DNA of 64,000 nt, from NCBI GenBank assembly GCA_963737555.1, contig CAVTTB010000007.1, forward strand, positions 1-64,000. Reading direction: 5' to 3'. The notes under the pieces were generated by a model. The model was not told the origin of the DNA. It worked only from the letters and a program-made list of their open reading frames with translations, and did not search any database. Of the stretch, positions 26,945 through 34,907 are shown piece after piece (position 1 is the stretch's first letter; each line of letters starts with the position of its first letter). This DNA is from JAHJQQ01 sp963737555 (GTDB lineage Bacteria > Pseudomonadota > Gammaproteobacteria > Thiohalobacterales > Thiohalobacteraceae). Made by a program: the position numbers and the translations under genes.

Positions 26945-27063
26945 CTTTTGTTCAGCGCTGCTGCGCAATTCAGCCTCTGTTTCGCCCCTGCTGGGGCAAG
27001 CTCCAACTGCCCGCCGTAGTGATCCAGCACATCCCGCACGATGACCTTGACCTGATCTTCCAC
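26945..27063 (-). pseudogene. fragment of a sensor histidine kinase C-terminus
   Basis: The minus strand encodes VKVIVRDVLDHYGGQLELAP. It matches the end of the ATPase domain of the histidine kinase at 28263-29600 (SIVQDVLDHYGGRLRL) in ten of fourteen aligned residues, and the DNA around the HYGG motif matches in about 24 of 29 bases. There is no upstream kinase sequence, so this is a remnant, perhaps of a duplication whose middle was lost. It lies between the hypothetical gene and the CBS pair. Confidence 0.5.
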
Positions 27064-27241
27064 CCCACAACTGCGATTCCCTTGCGCGAAGTCAAGGTGG
27101 CTGCCGGGTGAATCTGCTAAACATTAAATAGGCTTTAGACGGACTTTTCGAAACTGCATGGAAGACGCTGATAAGCGCAGCCTGCAAGGTCCGGCGCGAG
27201 CATGAATCTCTGATAGAGCAGAATTTCCAAGGAGACCTGTC

Positions 27242-27655
27242 ATGAAAGTAAGTGAACTGATGACGCCGCATGTGGAGTCGATTACGCCCTCGACCAATCT
27301 CCGCGGTGCGGCCCGCAAGATGAAGGAAATGGGCGTCGGCGCCCTGCCCGTTGTGGAAGATGGCAAAGTGCTCGGGATCATCACCGACCGCGACTTGGCC
27401 TGCTTTGCGATTGCCATGGGTCACGACCTGAATTCCGCGCCGGTATCCAAGATCATGACCACGCAGGTCGTGACCTGCACGCCCGATCAAGATATCGCTG
27501 CGGCGGCAAAATTAATGCAGTCCAACCATATTCGTCGGCTGTTGGTGCTCAATGACGATGCGAGTCTGGCCGGATTTTTCTCAGTGGATGATCTGGTACG
27601 CGGATCCCATGAATTGGCCGGTGCCGTGCTCGAAGCCGCCACGCCCGTTCACTGA
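27242..27655 (+). CDS. tandem-CBS domain protein (first of two)
   Basis: The 137-residue protein consists of two CBS motifs (a Bateman module): MKVSELMTPHVESITPSTNL to about residue 60 with LPVVEDGKVLGIITDRDLA, and a second with TCTPDQDIAAAAKLMQSNHI and RRLLVLNDDASLAGFFSVDD. Such modules bind adenosine nucleotides and sense energy state. No partner domain is attached. A ribosome binding site (AAGGAGA) lies 8 bases before the ATG. A paralogue of identical length starts 16 bases downstream, so the two are probably co-transcribed and may form a heterodimer. Confidence 0.93.
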   Translation: MKVSELMTPHVESITPSTNLRGAARKMKEMGVGALPVVEDGKVLGIITDRDLACFAIAMGHDLNSAPVSKIMTTQVVTCTPDQDIAAAAKLMQSNHIRRLLVLNDDASLAGFFSVDDLVRGSHELAGAVLEAATPVH

Positions 27656-27670
27656 ATCAGGAGAATACTC

Positions 27671-28084
27671 ATGAAAGTACAAGAACTCATGAAATCGGCC
27701 GTCGAGATCATTTCGCCCACCGAGAGTACCAAGGAAGCCGCGCGCAAAATGCACGACCTGCATATCGGCTCACTGCCGGTGGTGGATAACGGCCAACTGG
27801 TGGGCATCATCACCGACCGTGATATCTGCGTGCGCGTCACCGCGACCGGGCGCGATGCCATCAGTACTCGCGTCAAGGAGGTCATGGGTAATGCCGTCAA
27901 GACTTGTTACGCGGATCTGGATATTGAAGCGGCCGCCAAACTGATGATCGATCATCACGTTCGCCGGCTGGTGGTGCTGGATCGGAACGAGGCCATCAGT
28001 GGCTTTCTGTCCGTGGACGATCTGGCCAAGACCTCCCATGAATTGGCCAGCCAGGTGCTTGAGGCCACGATTCCGATTCACTGA
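27671..28084 (+). CDS. tandem-CBS domain protein (second of two)
   Basis: This 137-residue paralogue of the preceding gene has the same plan: MKVQELMKSAVEIISPTEST, SLPVVDNGQLVGIITDRDIC, then CYADLDIEAAAKLMIDHHVR and FLSVDDLAKTSHELASQVLE. Both proteins end with the same SHELA..VLEA(A)TP(V/I)H tail, showing a tandem duplication. AGGAGA precedes the ATG. Adenosine-nucleotide binding is expected from the family; the regulated target is unknown. Confidence 0.93.
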   Translation: MKVQELMKSAVEIISPTESTKEAARKMHDLHIGSLPVVDNGQLVGIITDRDICVRVTATGRDAISTRVKEVMGNAVKTCYADLDIEAAAKLMIDHHVRRLVVLDRNEAISGFLSVDDLAKTSHELASQVLEATIPIH

Positions 28085-28204
28085 TTTTGTAGACAGTCGT
28101 CGCAAGACGGTGCGCAACTCGATCGTGCGCGTCGTCTTGCACATATTCAATGACTATTACTGATCGCGGTTCGCCGGCGCGATCTCAATACACCTAACAG
28201 AACC

Positions 28205-28242
28205 GTAGCCCGGATTGTCGCCTGCGGCTGCATCCGGGCTAC
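28205..28242. repeat. REP-like palindrome (GTAGCCCGGAT family)
   Basis: A single hairpin with GTAGCCCGGAT and ATCCGGGCTAC arms around GTCGCCTGCGGCTGC. It lies between the CBS pair and the convergent end of the histidine kinase gene, where it may help to end transcripts. Confidence 0.82.
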
Positions 28243-28262
28243 ATGGGATGGTTCATCGCGTT

Positions 28263-29600
28263 CTACGCGGCAACCCCCAACTCCACTTCGGCCAAGAATC
28301 CTCCCAATTCCGCCGAACGGTCGAGACGCAGTCGCCCACCGTAGTGATCCAACACGTCCTGAACGATCGACAAGCCCAAACCGTAACCGGGCGTAGCATC
28401 TTCGTCGACGCGCACGCCGCGCTGATTGAGTCGTTCCAGCTCATCTGCATCGCGCCCTGGACCGTCGTCCTCGATGGTTACACGGATGCCGTCGCCCTGC
28501 GCTTCGGCACGCACGCGCACCCGGCTGCGCGCCCACTTGCAGGCGTTGTCGAGCAGGTTGCCGAACAGTTCATGCAGGTCTTCGCGGTCCGCGGCGAAAC
28601 GCAATTCGCTGGGTATATCGACGTCGATGTGTAGCGCACGCTCGCGATAGATCTGTCCGAGCACCTTGGCCAAGGCGGCCAACTCGCTCGCCAGATGTAC
28701 GCGACCGCCAGGTGCGGCTGCGCCCGCCAGTCGCGCGCGTTTGAGTTCACGTTCGGTGAGGGTACGAATCTTTTCTACCAGCACACGTGCCTGCGCGGCC
28801 ACTTTCGCATCCTGGAAATGCGTCTCATCGTCAGCGATCTGACCAAGCAGCGTCAACGGGGTCTTCAGCGAATGCGCAAGATTGCCCACGGCGTTGCGCG
28901 AACGTTGCAGACGTTGTTGCAGCGTTGCCAGCAATTGATTGATCTGTACTACCAACGGCCGCACTTCCCGTGGCATGTTGTCACTCAACTGCGTGCGTTC
29001 GCCGCGTTCCAGTTCGGATAATTCCTCACGGGTTGTCGTCAACGGTGCCAGGCCGCGTCGCAGGATCGTGCGCTGCAAAAACAACAACAACACCAACGCC
29101 ACCAAACCGAATAGCGCATAACGCATCTGAAAACGGCGTACCTCGGCACGGATCGGCGACAGGTCTTCGGCCACGGCGATGCGTATATCGCTACCGGCCT
29201 TGCGGTAACTGGCGACATACGTCAGCAGCATTTGCTGTTCCGGGCCGGGCAGACGCAAGCGTGCGCTCGCGCCGATGGCTACCGCGGGCACCGCCAAATC
29301 TTCATCCCACAGCGAACGCGAACGCAGCGTTTGGCCGTCGATGTCGATGCGGAAATAATGTCCGGAAAAGACGCGCTGGTAGACCGGATCGAGTCGATCG
29401 GCGCGCAGCTCTGGCGCGCGACCACGTTGCCGCAGCTGCAACGCCGAGAGCATGCCTTCGGCATCGTGCTCTAGACGCGACATGATGTAGCCTTCGGTCA
29501 GCATGCGAAACGACACGCTCATGCCGATGCCTAAGATCACGAACACGACGATCAGGCTCAGGGCCAGGCCACTGTTCAGTCGTGTCTGAATAGAGTTCAT
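28263..29600 (-). CDS. PhoQ-like sensor histidine kinase
   Basis: The 445-residue kinase starts at ATG 29600 (MNSIQTRLNSGLALSLIVVF). Two membrane helices (about 12-32 and 165-185) enclose a periplasmic sensor of about 130 residues. A HAMP-like linker and the phosphoacceptor region NLAHSLKTPLTLLGQIADDE follow; HSLKTPL is the PhoQ-type version of the His box. The ATPase domain has LLDNACKWA (N box), IEDDGPGRD (G1) and TPGYGLGLSIVQDVLDHYGG (G2). The response regulator gene lies directly upstream with an 11-base gap (29611), so the pair forms an operon. The inducing signal is unknown; the adjacent PepSY and cytochrome b genes suggest an envelope or redox signal. Confidence 0.92.
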   Translation of the reverse strand: MNSIQTRLNSGLALSLIVVFVILGIGMSVSFRMLTEGYIMSRLEHDAEGMLSALQLRQRGRAPELRADRLDPVYQRVFSGHYFRIDIDGQTLRSRSLWDEDLAVPAVAIGASARLRLPGPEQQMLLTYVASYRKAGSDIRIAVAEDLSPIRAEVRRFQMRYALFGLVALVLLLFLQRTILRRGLAPLTTTREELSELERGERTQLSDNMPREVRPLVVQINQLLATLQQRLQRSRNAVGNLAHSLKTPLTLLGQIADDETHFQDAKVAAQARVLVEKIRTLTERELKRARLAGAAAPGGRVHLASELAALAKVLGQIYRERALHIDVDIPSELRFAADREDLHELFGNLLDNACKWARSRVRVRAEAQGDGIRVTIEDDGPGRDADELERLNQRGVRVDEDATPGYGLGLSIVQDVLDHYGGRLRLDRSAELGGFLAEVELGVAA

Positions 29601-29610
29601 AAGTTGGATT

Positions 29611-30279
29611 TCATGCGTGGCCCGCACCGAACACATAGCCTTGGCCGCGTTTAGTCTCGATCAGGTCGTCACCCAGTTTCAATCGCAAGCGACGCACGTA
29701 TACCTCGATGACGTTGCTGTCCTTATCGGAGTCGTAATCGTAGACATGTTCGGCGAGCTGGCTCTTGGACAGGATGCGTCCTGGATGCAGCATGAAATAA
29801 CGCAGCAAACGGAATTCGGTGCCGGTGAGTTCGATATCGCGGCCGTCGGCGGTGCGCACGCATTGACGGCTGTCGTCCAGCTCCAAGCCGTTACTCTGCA
29901 AATCGGGGCGGACGACACCGGAGGCGCGGCGGATCAGCGCGTTCAAACGCGCCACCAGTTCTTCGACATGAAAGGGTTTACCCAGATAATCGTCGGCGCC
30001 GGCCTGGAAGCCTTCGACCTTTTCGTGCCAGGCATCGCGCGCGGTCAAGATCAGTACCGGCGTGGCCAGTCCGCCGCCGCGCCAGTTACGCAACACTTCC
30101 AGACCCGGGCGACGCGGCAGACCGAGATCCAGCACGATGGCGTCGTAGGGTTCCTGCTCGCCCATGAATTGCCCATCGACGCCGTTATCCTGCCAGTCGA
30201 CGGCAAAACCCTGTCGTTCCAATCCCGTCTTCAGGCTGGCCCCGAGGCCGGCATCGTCTTCCACGAGCAACAGGCGCAT
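29611..30279 (-). CDS. OmpR/PhoP-family response regulator
   Basis: The 222-residue protein has a receiver domain (MRLLLVEDDAGLGASLKTGL, phospho-acceptor Asp in AIVLDLGLPRRPG, LILTARDAW, conserved Lys in YLGKPFHVEE) and a winged-helix DNA-binding domain with ELTGTEFRLLRYFMLHPGRI and IEVYVRRLRLKLG. It is the first gene of the regulator-kinase pair and would activate or repress genes on phosphorylation by the adjacent kinase. The closest named subfamily by eye is PhoP/QseB. The upstream gap holds a REP palindrome. Confidence 0.94.
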   Translation of the reverse strand: MRLLLVEDDAGLGASLKTGLERQGFAVDWQDNGVDGQFMGEQEPYDAIVLDLGLPRRPGLEVLRNWRGGGLATPVLILTARDAWHEKVEGFQAGADDYLGKPFHVEELVARLNALIRRASGVVRPDLQSNGLELDDSRQCVRTADGRDIELTGTEFRLLRYFMLHPGRILSKSQLAEHVYDYDSDKDSNVIEVYVRRLRLKLGDDLIETKRGQGYVFGAGHA

Positions 30280-30331
30280 GCGCTAACTCCGTGTGTGCGG
30301 TTGCCCCAAATTACTTCTCATCAGTCAGGTT

Positions 30332-30386
30332 GCCCGGATGTAATCCGGGAAACCGGCGCAGGCTTCCCGGATTGCATCCGGGCTAC
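30332..30386. repeat. REP-like palindrome (GCCCGGAT family)
   Basis: GCCCGGATGTAATCCGGGAA faces TTCCCGGATTGCATCCGGGC with the loop ACCGGCGCAGGC, a perfect-looking double hairpin between the response regulator and the PepSY gene. Confidence 0.82.
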
Positions 30387-30404
30387 TTCTGATCAACATC
30401 GCCA

Positions 30405-30707
30405 TTAATCATTCGGCCTGTCGCTGAGCAATTCACCCGTAACCGCATCGTAACGCAGTTTACGCACGATACCGGCATTGTCGACCACTTCGACCTCGTA
30501 GTAATGCTCATCGTCATCCGATTCCAGCTCGACTTCCAGGATAGTCCCGATATGCCGCGCACGCACCTGCGCGGTAATTTGTTCCAGTGGCACAATGGCA
30601 CCGCTGCTGCTGAGTGCGCGGGCGCGATCTTGCTCGCTGGCGTGCGCCATGACTGGCAAGAACATCAGCGAGCACACGCTGAGCAATGCCCGCGTCTGTT
30701 TCCACAT
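30405..30707 (-). CDS. exported PepSY-domain protein
   Basis: From ATG 30707 the product has 100 residues: a signal peptide (MWKQTRALLSVCSLMFLPVM..AHA), then a single PepSY-type domain with GAIVPLEQITAQVRARHIGT, ILEVELESDDDEHYYEVEVV and KLRYDAVTGELL. A start at 30731 would add eight residues (MKAGRQSN). PepSY proteins of this size sit in the periplasm and are thought to inhibit or modulate proteases or sensors. Encoded next to a two-component pair and a cytochrome b561, it may act as an accessory sensor or target of that system; this is inferred from context only. Confidence 0.85.
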   Translation of the reverse strand: MWKQTRALLSVCSLMFLPVMAHASEQDRARALSSSGAIVPLEQITAQVRARHIGTILEVELESDDDEHYYEVEVVDNAGIVRKLRYDAVTGELLSDRPND

Positions 30708-30782
30708 GTTACTCTGCCGACCTGCTTTCATACTGAATAATGCCTCGACCTATTCGTGAGACTGTTTAAGATTCGTAGATTC

Positions 30783-30861
30783 GTAGCCCGGATGAAGCGC
30801 AGCGTAATCCGGGAATAAGGCGGCCCTTCCCGGATTCCGCCTACGGCTTCATCCGGGCTAC
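30783..30861. repeat. REP-like palindromic pair (GTAGCCCGGAT family)
   Basis: GTAGCCCGGATGAAGCGCAG at the left faces CTTCATCCGGGCTAC at the right, with two inner CCGGG hairpins. It ends 8 bases from the stop of the cytochrome b gene and separates it from the PepSY gene. Confidence 0.85.
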
Positions 30862-30868
30862 AACTCGT

Positions 30869-31498
30869 TCAGTCTTCCGCGCGTTTGCGCCCGGTGAACA
30901 TCGACCGCACCAGATTTTCACGATGCAGCAGGCTCTCGACGAGCACGCCTGCGACATGTGTGGCCACCAAAAACAAAGTAAAGTTGGCGAAGAACTCATG
31001 CACTTCCTTGAAAATATCTTCCCATGATTCGCCCAAGCCGCCCAGCCAACCCGCCAGCGGTCCGGCATTCTCATCGACTGCGTACAGCCCCATGCCGAAG
31101 AACACCGTGCATGACAGACTGATCAGCAACAACACGATCATCAACCCGCCGGCTGGATTGTGCCCGAGATAACGTTTCGGCTTGAGTCGCAGCACATCGA
31201 AGAGATAGGCCTTGATCGCCGCAGGTCGAAACACGAAATCACGGAAGCGCGCATGGCGGGTGCCGATGAAACCCCACAGCAGACGCACCAGCACCAGACC
31301 GGCCACGATATAGCCGGCCCAGGTGTGCAGAAACAGCGTCTCATCTTCGCCTTCGGTCAGGTAGGCGGTAAAAAAGCCGATGACCAACGTCCAGTGAAAC
31401 ACCCGTACCAACGGATCCCATACCTTCACTTCACGGGTCACGGCCTTATCGTCCGAGGTGGCTTGCATCACAGTCGTTGTCATCGGTTGCATCTCCAT
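30869..31498 (-). CDS. cytochrome b561/Ni-Fe hydrogenase b-type membrane cytochrome
   Basis: The 209-residue protein has four membrane helices. Probable heme-ligand histidines are in VRVFHWTLVIGFF, TLFLHTWAGYIVAG and the pair in EVHEFFANFTLFLVATHVAG. The KVWDPLVRVFHW start is typical of the cytochrome b561/HupC-like family, which passes electrons between the quinone pool and periplasmic partners. The upstream gene encodes a small Gly/Met-rich secreted protein on the same strand; a PepSY gene lies downstream. The first ATG (MEMQPM) is taken, though the next Met (MTTTVM) is also possible. Confidence 0.9.
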   Translation of the reverse strand: MEMQPMTTTVMQATSDDKAVTREVKVWDPLVRVFHWTLVIGFFTAYLTEGEDETLFLHTWAGYIVAGLVLVRLLWGFIGTRHARFRDFVFRPAAIKAYLFDVLRLKPKRYLGHNPAGGLMIVLLLISLSCTVFFGMGLYAVDENAGPLAGWLGGLGESWEDIFKEVHEFFANFTLFLVATHVAGVLVESLLHRENLVRSMFTGRKRAED

Positions 31499-31535
31499 AA
31501 TTTCTAATTACGTCTGCGCTAGCACAACAGGCGTG

Positions 31536-31917
31536 TCAGGGCCGGCCCATGCCACCGCCGCCGGATCCCATGCCACCGCCGCCCGGGCCCATGCCACCGC
31601 CTCCCGGTCCCATACCACCGCCGGGCCCATGCCACCGGCCCCATGCCTTGACCACCTGAGCGCGGTTCATCGGGCAGAGTTTTGCCTTGTTCGCGTGCGC
31701 GCTCCTGCATACGCTGGTGATGTTCCAGGCGATAGGCCTCGCGCTCCTGTTCGGTATTCAGGCTGCGCATGTGCGCCCGATGCTCGGTCATTTCCTGCTG
31801 CGTCATCAATTCACGCCCGTAGACAAAATCATCTTCGGCGTGCACCGGCATCGCCATGCCCAACCATGCCACAGCGGCAATACTCGCCAGACCACTCACT
31901 ACTGTTCGACGTTTCAT
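31536..31917 (-). CDS. small secreted protein with Gly/Met-rich tail, frameshifted
   Basis: The ATG at 31917 starts a signal peptide (VSGLASIAAVAWLGMAMPVHA). The mature part is a highly charged helix (MTQQEMTEHRAHMRSLNTEQ, EREAYRLEHHQRMQERAREQ). The frame is disturbed in the GC-rich 3' part: one reading gives an Arg/Trp repeat and ends at 31519, while another gives three clean GGGGMGP-like repeats (GPGGGGMGPGGGGMGSGGGG, then MGRP) ending at the TGA at 31536-31538. I prefer the latter because low-complexity Gly-Met tails are common in such proteins. The Met and His content could bind copper or another metal, but this is speculation. It sits just upstream of the cytochrome b gene. Confidence 0.68.
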
Positions 31918-32054
31918 CGTTGCATTCCTCGCTTTCAGCGTCTGTGACTTCCTGCCAGGCGCTCACGCCTGGCTCCGTTCTCAAGCGTAGGGTATGCCCC
32001 GAACCTTAAATCAATCTGAACACCAGCCACTGACCATCACCGTGCTGCGCGCAA

Positions 32055-32094
32055 TAAAAAACCCCGCCGCGGTCATCCCGCGACGGGGTTTTTG
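32055..32094. terminator. rho-independent terminator (works for grxD, probably bidirectional)
   Basis: AAAAAACCCCGCCGCGG and CCGCGACGGGGTTTTT form a long GC stem flanked by A-runs and T-runs on both strands. It lies ten bases downstream of the grxD stop (minus strand). Confidence 0.9.
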
Positions 32095-32103
32095 CAACAC
32101 TGC

Positions 32104-32445
32104 TTAGCGTTCGATCAGGCTTGCGGCGGTCTTGGCCTTGGCCTCTTTCACCAGCTTCTGCAGCTCACCCTTCTGGAACAGTTCCAGGGTGATGTCGCAG
32201 CCGCCGATGAGTTCGCCGCTGATATAGACCTGCGGGAAGGTCGGCCAGTTGGCGTAGCGCGGCAGATTCTGAAACACTTCCGGATCGGCCAGCACGTTCA
32301 CAAAGGCGAACTCTTCACCACAGGCCGCCAGCGCCTGCGAGGTGCGGCTGGAAAAACCACACTGCGGCATTTGCGGCGTGCCCTTCATGAAGATGACGAT
32401 GGCGTTGCTCTCCACGGCGTCTTTGATTCTGTCCATTACGTCCAT
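32104..32445 (-). CDS. grxD: monothiol glutaredoxin (Grx4 type)
   Basis: The product of about 113 residues from ATG 32445 (MDVMDRIKDAVESNAIVIFM) has the monothiol active site QCGFSSRTSQAL (CGFS), the cis-Pro in WPTFPQVYI and the glutathione-binding GGCDI. CGFS glutaredoxins bind a [2Fe-2S] cluster through glutathione and act in iron-sulfur cluster delivery. An upstream in-frame ATG (32460) would add five residues. The gene ends at a strong terminator. Confidence 0.96.
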   Translation of the reverse strand: MDVMDRIKDAVESNAIVIFMKGTPQMPQCGFSSRTSQALAACGEEFAFVNVLADPEVFQNLPRYANWPTFPQVYISGELIGGCDITLELFQKGELQKLVKEAKAKTAASLIER

Positions 32446-32569
32446 ACTGATATACCTCATTTCACACGCCGCCAGGCGCTACTAGGGTTGGCTAATCTCG
32501 CCGAGACCGGCGCAGTTCGGAACTTGCAACCAGTCTACGCCGGTGAGATGGGGGAAAAAAGTTCAGATT

Positions 32570-34354
32570 TCAAGTGGGTTTCATATCCACATTGCGTTGC
32601 AGCCAGTATTCGAGCAGGGTCAGGTGCCACAGTTTACTGCCGAGAATGCGGGTATGTTGCCCTTCCGGGTCGGCCAGCAGGCGCTCGACATAGCCACGTT
32701 GATAAAGGCCGCGTTCGCGGCAGGCCCTTGAATTGACGATGTCGCGCATGAAATCCAGGAACTCGCCGCGCACATATTTCAGGGCCGGCACCGGGAAGTA
32801 GCCCTTGGGCCGGTCGATCACCGCGTCCGGGACAATGCCGCGGGCGATGCGTTTGAGCACATGCTTGCCGCCCGAGCCCAGTTTGTACTCCGGCGGCATC
32901 TGCGCGGCCAGTTCGACCAGTTCATGATCGAGAAACGGCACGCGCGCCTCCAGGCCCCAGGCCATGGTCATGTTGTCCACCCGCTTGACCGGGTCGTCGA
33001 CGATCAGCGTGGTCGCGTCCAGGCGCAGCACGCGATCGATGTATTCGTCGGCGTCGGGCTCGGCCAGGCGCGCGGCAATGGCGGCCGAGGTGTAATCCGG
33101 CCCTTGCAGCTCCGGTGCGATCATGTCGGCGAATTCGGCATGGTCGCGGTCGAAATAATGCTCGCGGAAGCGTTCGAGATCGCTGCCGGTTTCCGCGACC
33201 ATGCGCGGATACCAGAAATAACCGCCGAACACCTCGTCGGCGCCCTGCCCGCTCTGCACCACCTTCACCGACTTCGAGACCTGTTCGGACAGCAGATAAA
33301 ACGCCACCGCGTCCTGACCGAACATCGGCTCGGCCATATTGTCCACCGCCTCGGGCAGGCGCTTGAGCACTTCGTCGTTGGGGATGCGGTATTTGTGATG
33401 GCGTGTCGCGTAACGCTCGACCACTTGGTCCGAATACTCGAACTCGCTGCCCTTCTCTTCCGGCTGATCTTCGAAGCCGACCGAGAAGGTCAGCAGATCC
33501 TTCACGCCGGCCTCGGCCAGCAGCGCCACCAGCAAGCTGGAATCCAGGCCGCCGGACAACAGCACACCGACCGGCACGTCGGCGATCTGAATGCGCTTGC
33601 GTACGGCTTCACGCAAGGCCGCGTGAATCGCCTCGGTCCATTCGTCCTCGCTGAGCGCGCGTTCGGGACGCGTCGCTTTCAAGCGCCAATAGCGCCGCGC
33701 GGTTTTGCGGCCATCGGCTTCGAGCGTCAGTGTGTGGCCGGGCGCGAGTTTGCGGATGCCGCGCAGAATCGTGCGCGGCGCGGGAATCACCGCGTGCAGC
33801 GTGAACTGATGATGCAGCGCAATCGGATCGATGTCGGTATTCACATCGCCGGCAGCGAGCAGGGCCTGACTGGTCGAGGCGAAGCGGAATTGATTGCGGG
33901 CGAAACTGTAATACAGCGGCTTGATGCCGAAACGGTCGCGCGCGAGAAACAGACGCTGGCGTTCCATATCCCAGATGGCAAACGCGAACATGCCGTGCAG
34001 ACGTTCGACGCAGGCCTCGCCCCAGGCCGCATAGGCCTTGAGAATGACTTCGGTATCGCCGTTGGAAAAGAACTGATAACCCAGCCCGCGCAGTTCTTCG
34101 CGCAGTTCGGGATAGTTGTAGATGGTGCCGTTGAACACCAGGGCGAGGTCGAGCTTCTGATCGACCAGCGGTTGGTTGGAATGCGGCGACAGATCGATCA
34201 CCGCCAGGCGGCGATGACCGAAGGCCAGCGGACCGTCGGCATAACTGCCTTCGTGATCCGGGCCGCGCCGCGCCAGACGCGCGCTCATGCGCGCCAGCAA
34301 GCCTAGATCTGGCGAGCGCCCGTCGAAACGCAATTCACCGCAGATACCGCACAT
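32570..34354 (-). CDS. asparagine synthase-like amidotransferase, N-acetylglutaminylglutamine (NAGGN) type
   Basis: The 594-residue protein has an N-terminal glutamine amidotransferase domain beginning with the Cys-2 nucleophile (MCGICGELRFDGRSPDLGLL) and containing RRGPDHEG and LVFNGTIYNYPELREEL. The C-terminal synthase domain has the PP-loop VLLSGGLDSSLLVALLAEAG and QSGQGADEVFGGY. The opening FDGRSPDLG, the HHQFTLHAVIPAPRTILRGI segment and the length fit the amidotransferase of the NAGGN osmoprotectant pathway better than AsnB proper. The partner ligase gene normally beside it is not in this window. Plain asparagine synthetase is the alternative. It is intact and transcribed toward grxD. 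Confidence 0.82.
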   Translation of the reverse strand: MCGICGELRFDGRSPDLGLLARMSARLARRGPDHEGSYADGPLAFGHRRLAVIDLSPHSNQPLVDQKLDLALVFNGTIYNYPELREELRGLGYQFFSNGDTEVILKAYAAWGEACVERLHGMFAFAIWDMERQRLFLARDRFGIKPLYYSFARNQFRFASTSQALLAAGDVNTDIDPIALHHQFTLHAVIPAPRTILRGIRKLAPGHTLTLEADGRKTARRYWRLKATRPERALSEDEWTEAIHAALREAVRKRIQIADVPVGVLLSGGLDSSLLVALLAEAGVKDLLTFSVGFEDQPEEKGSEFEYSDQVVERYATRHHKYRIPNDEVLKRLPEAVDNMAEPMFGQDAVAFYLLSEQVSKSVKVVQSGQGADEVFGGYFWYPRMVAETGSDLERFREHYFDRDHAEFADMIAPELQGPDYTSAAIAARLAEPDADEYIDRVLRLDATTLIVDDPVKRVDNMTMAWGLEARVPFLDHELVELAAQMPPEYKLGSGGKHVLKRIARGIVPDAVIDRPKGYFPVPALKYVRGEFLDFMRDIVNSRACRERGLYQRGYVERLLADPEGQHTRILGSKLWHLTLLEYWLQRNVDMKPT

Positions 34355-34386
34355 GCGTTAACCCTTGCAAATAAAGGGGGCAGCGT

Positions 34387-34544
34387 CGAATGGCACTTAC
34401 TTAAGCTCAAATGTAGGGTGGGTTACAGGCACCACGCGTTGCAAAGCAAACGGGTTGTGTTGCTTCGCAACGCTTGGTGGGTTACGCAAACAACGCTAAC
34501 CCACCCTACATCGATAACGGGGCCGCTTAAGTAAGTGTCATTCG
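34387..34544. mobile_element. MITE-like element with 20-bp terminal inverted repeats
   Basis: The ends CGAATGGCACTTACTTAAGC (34387-34406) and GCTTAAGTAAGTGTCATTCG (34525-34544) are inverted repeats with one mismatch. Inside is a second inverted pair, ATGTAGGGTGGGTT (34411-34424) and AACCCACCCTACAT (34498-34511). It is 158 bp long, has no ORF, and sits between two genes on the minus strand. I do not see a clear target-site duplication. The ends may match those of a full-length insertion sequence elsewhere in the genome. Confidence 0.7.
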
Positions 34545-34559
34545 GGCGCCCGCTTTTTC

Positions 34560-34907
34560 TTACGGGCCAATGGTCAGTTTAGACACGACCTGCTTCACAT
34601 TCTTCACGGTGCGCGCGAGTTCTACCGCACGATCAACCACCGTCTGATTGGGCACGTTACCGTACAACGTCACGACACCGTTGTAGGTATCGACGTTGAT
34701 GATGCGCGCTTGTACCAGATCGTCGCCGATATAGCGCGAATTCACGGTCGATGTGATGGACGCATCCTCCGCGATCTGACCCGCCGAGCGCTCATCCGTA
34801 CCGACATAATAGCCACCGGCCGCCGCACCACCGACCACCGCCGCCGCGCATCCCGACAGTAGACCGATCCACACCGCCACCATCACTGCACGTATCACCG
34901 AATTCAT
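34560..34907 (-). CDS. BON-domain lipoprotein
   Basis: The 115-residue protein has a lipoprotein signal (AVWIGLLSGCAAAV; lipobox LSGC). One BON domain follows, from about residue 45 to the end (ITSTVNSRYIGDDLVQARII, VDTYNGVVTLYGNVPNQTVV, KNVKQVVSKLTI). BON proteins such as OsmY and Kbp bind membranes or other envelope components and are often induced by osmotic stress. A GGYYVG-type Gly-rich linker follows the lipid anchor. Its neighbour is the NAGGN-type amidotransferase, so both may serve osmotic stress; no shared regulation is visible. Confidence 0.9.
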   Translation of the reverse strand: MNSVIRAVMVAVWIGLLSGCAAAVVGGAAAGGYYVGTDERSAGQIAEDASITSTVNSRYIGDDLVQARIINVDTYNGVVTLYGNVPNQTVVDRAVELARTVKNVKQVVSKLTIGP

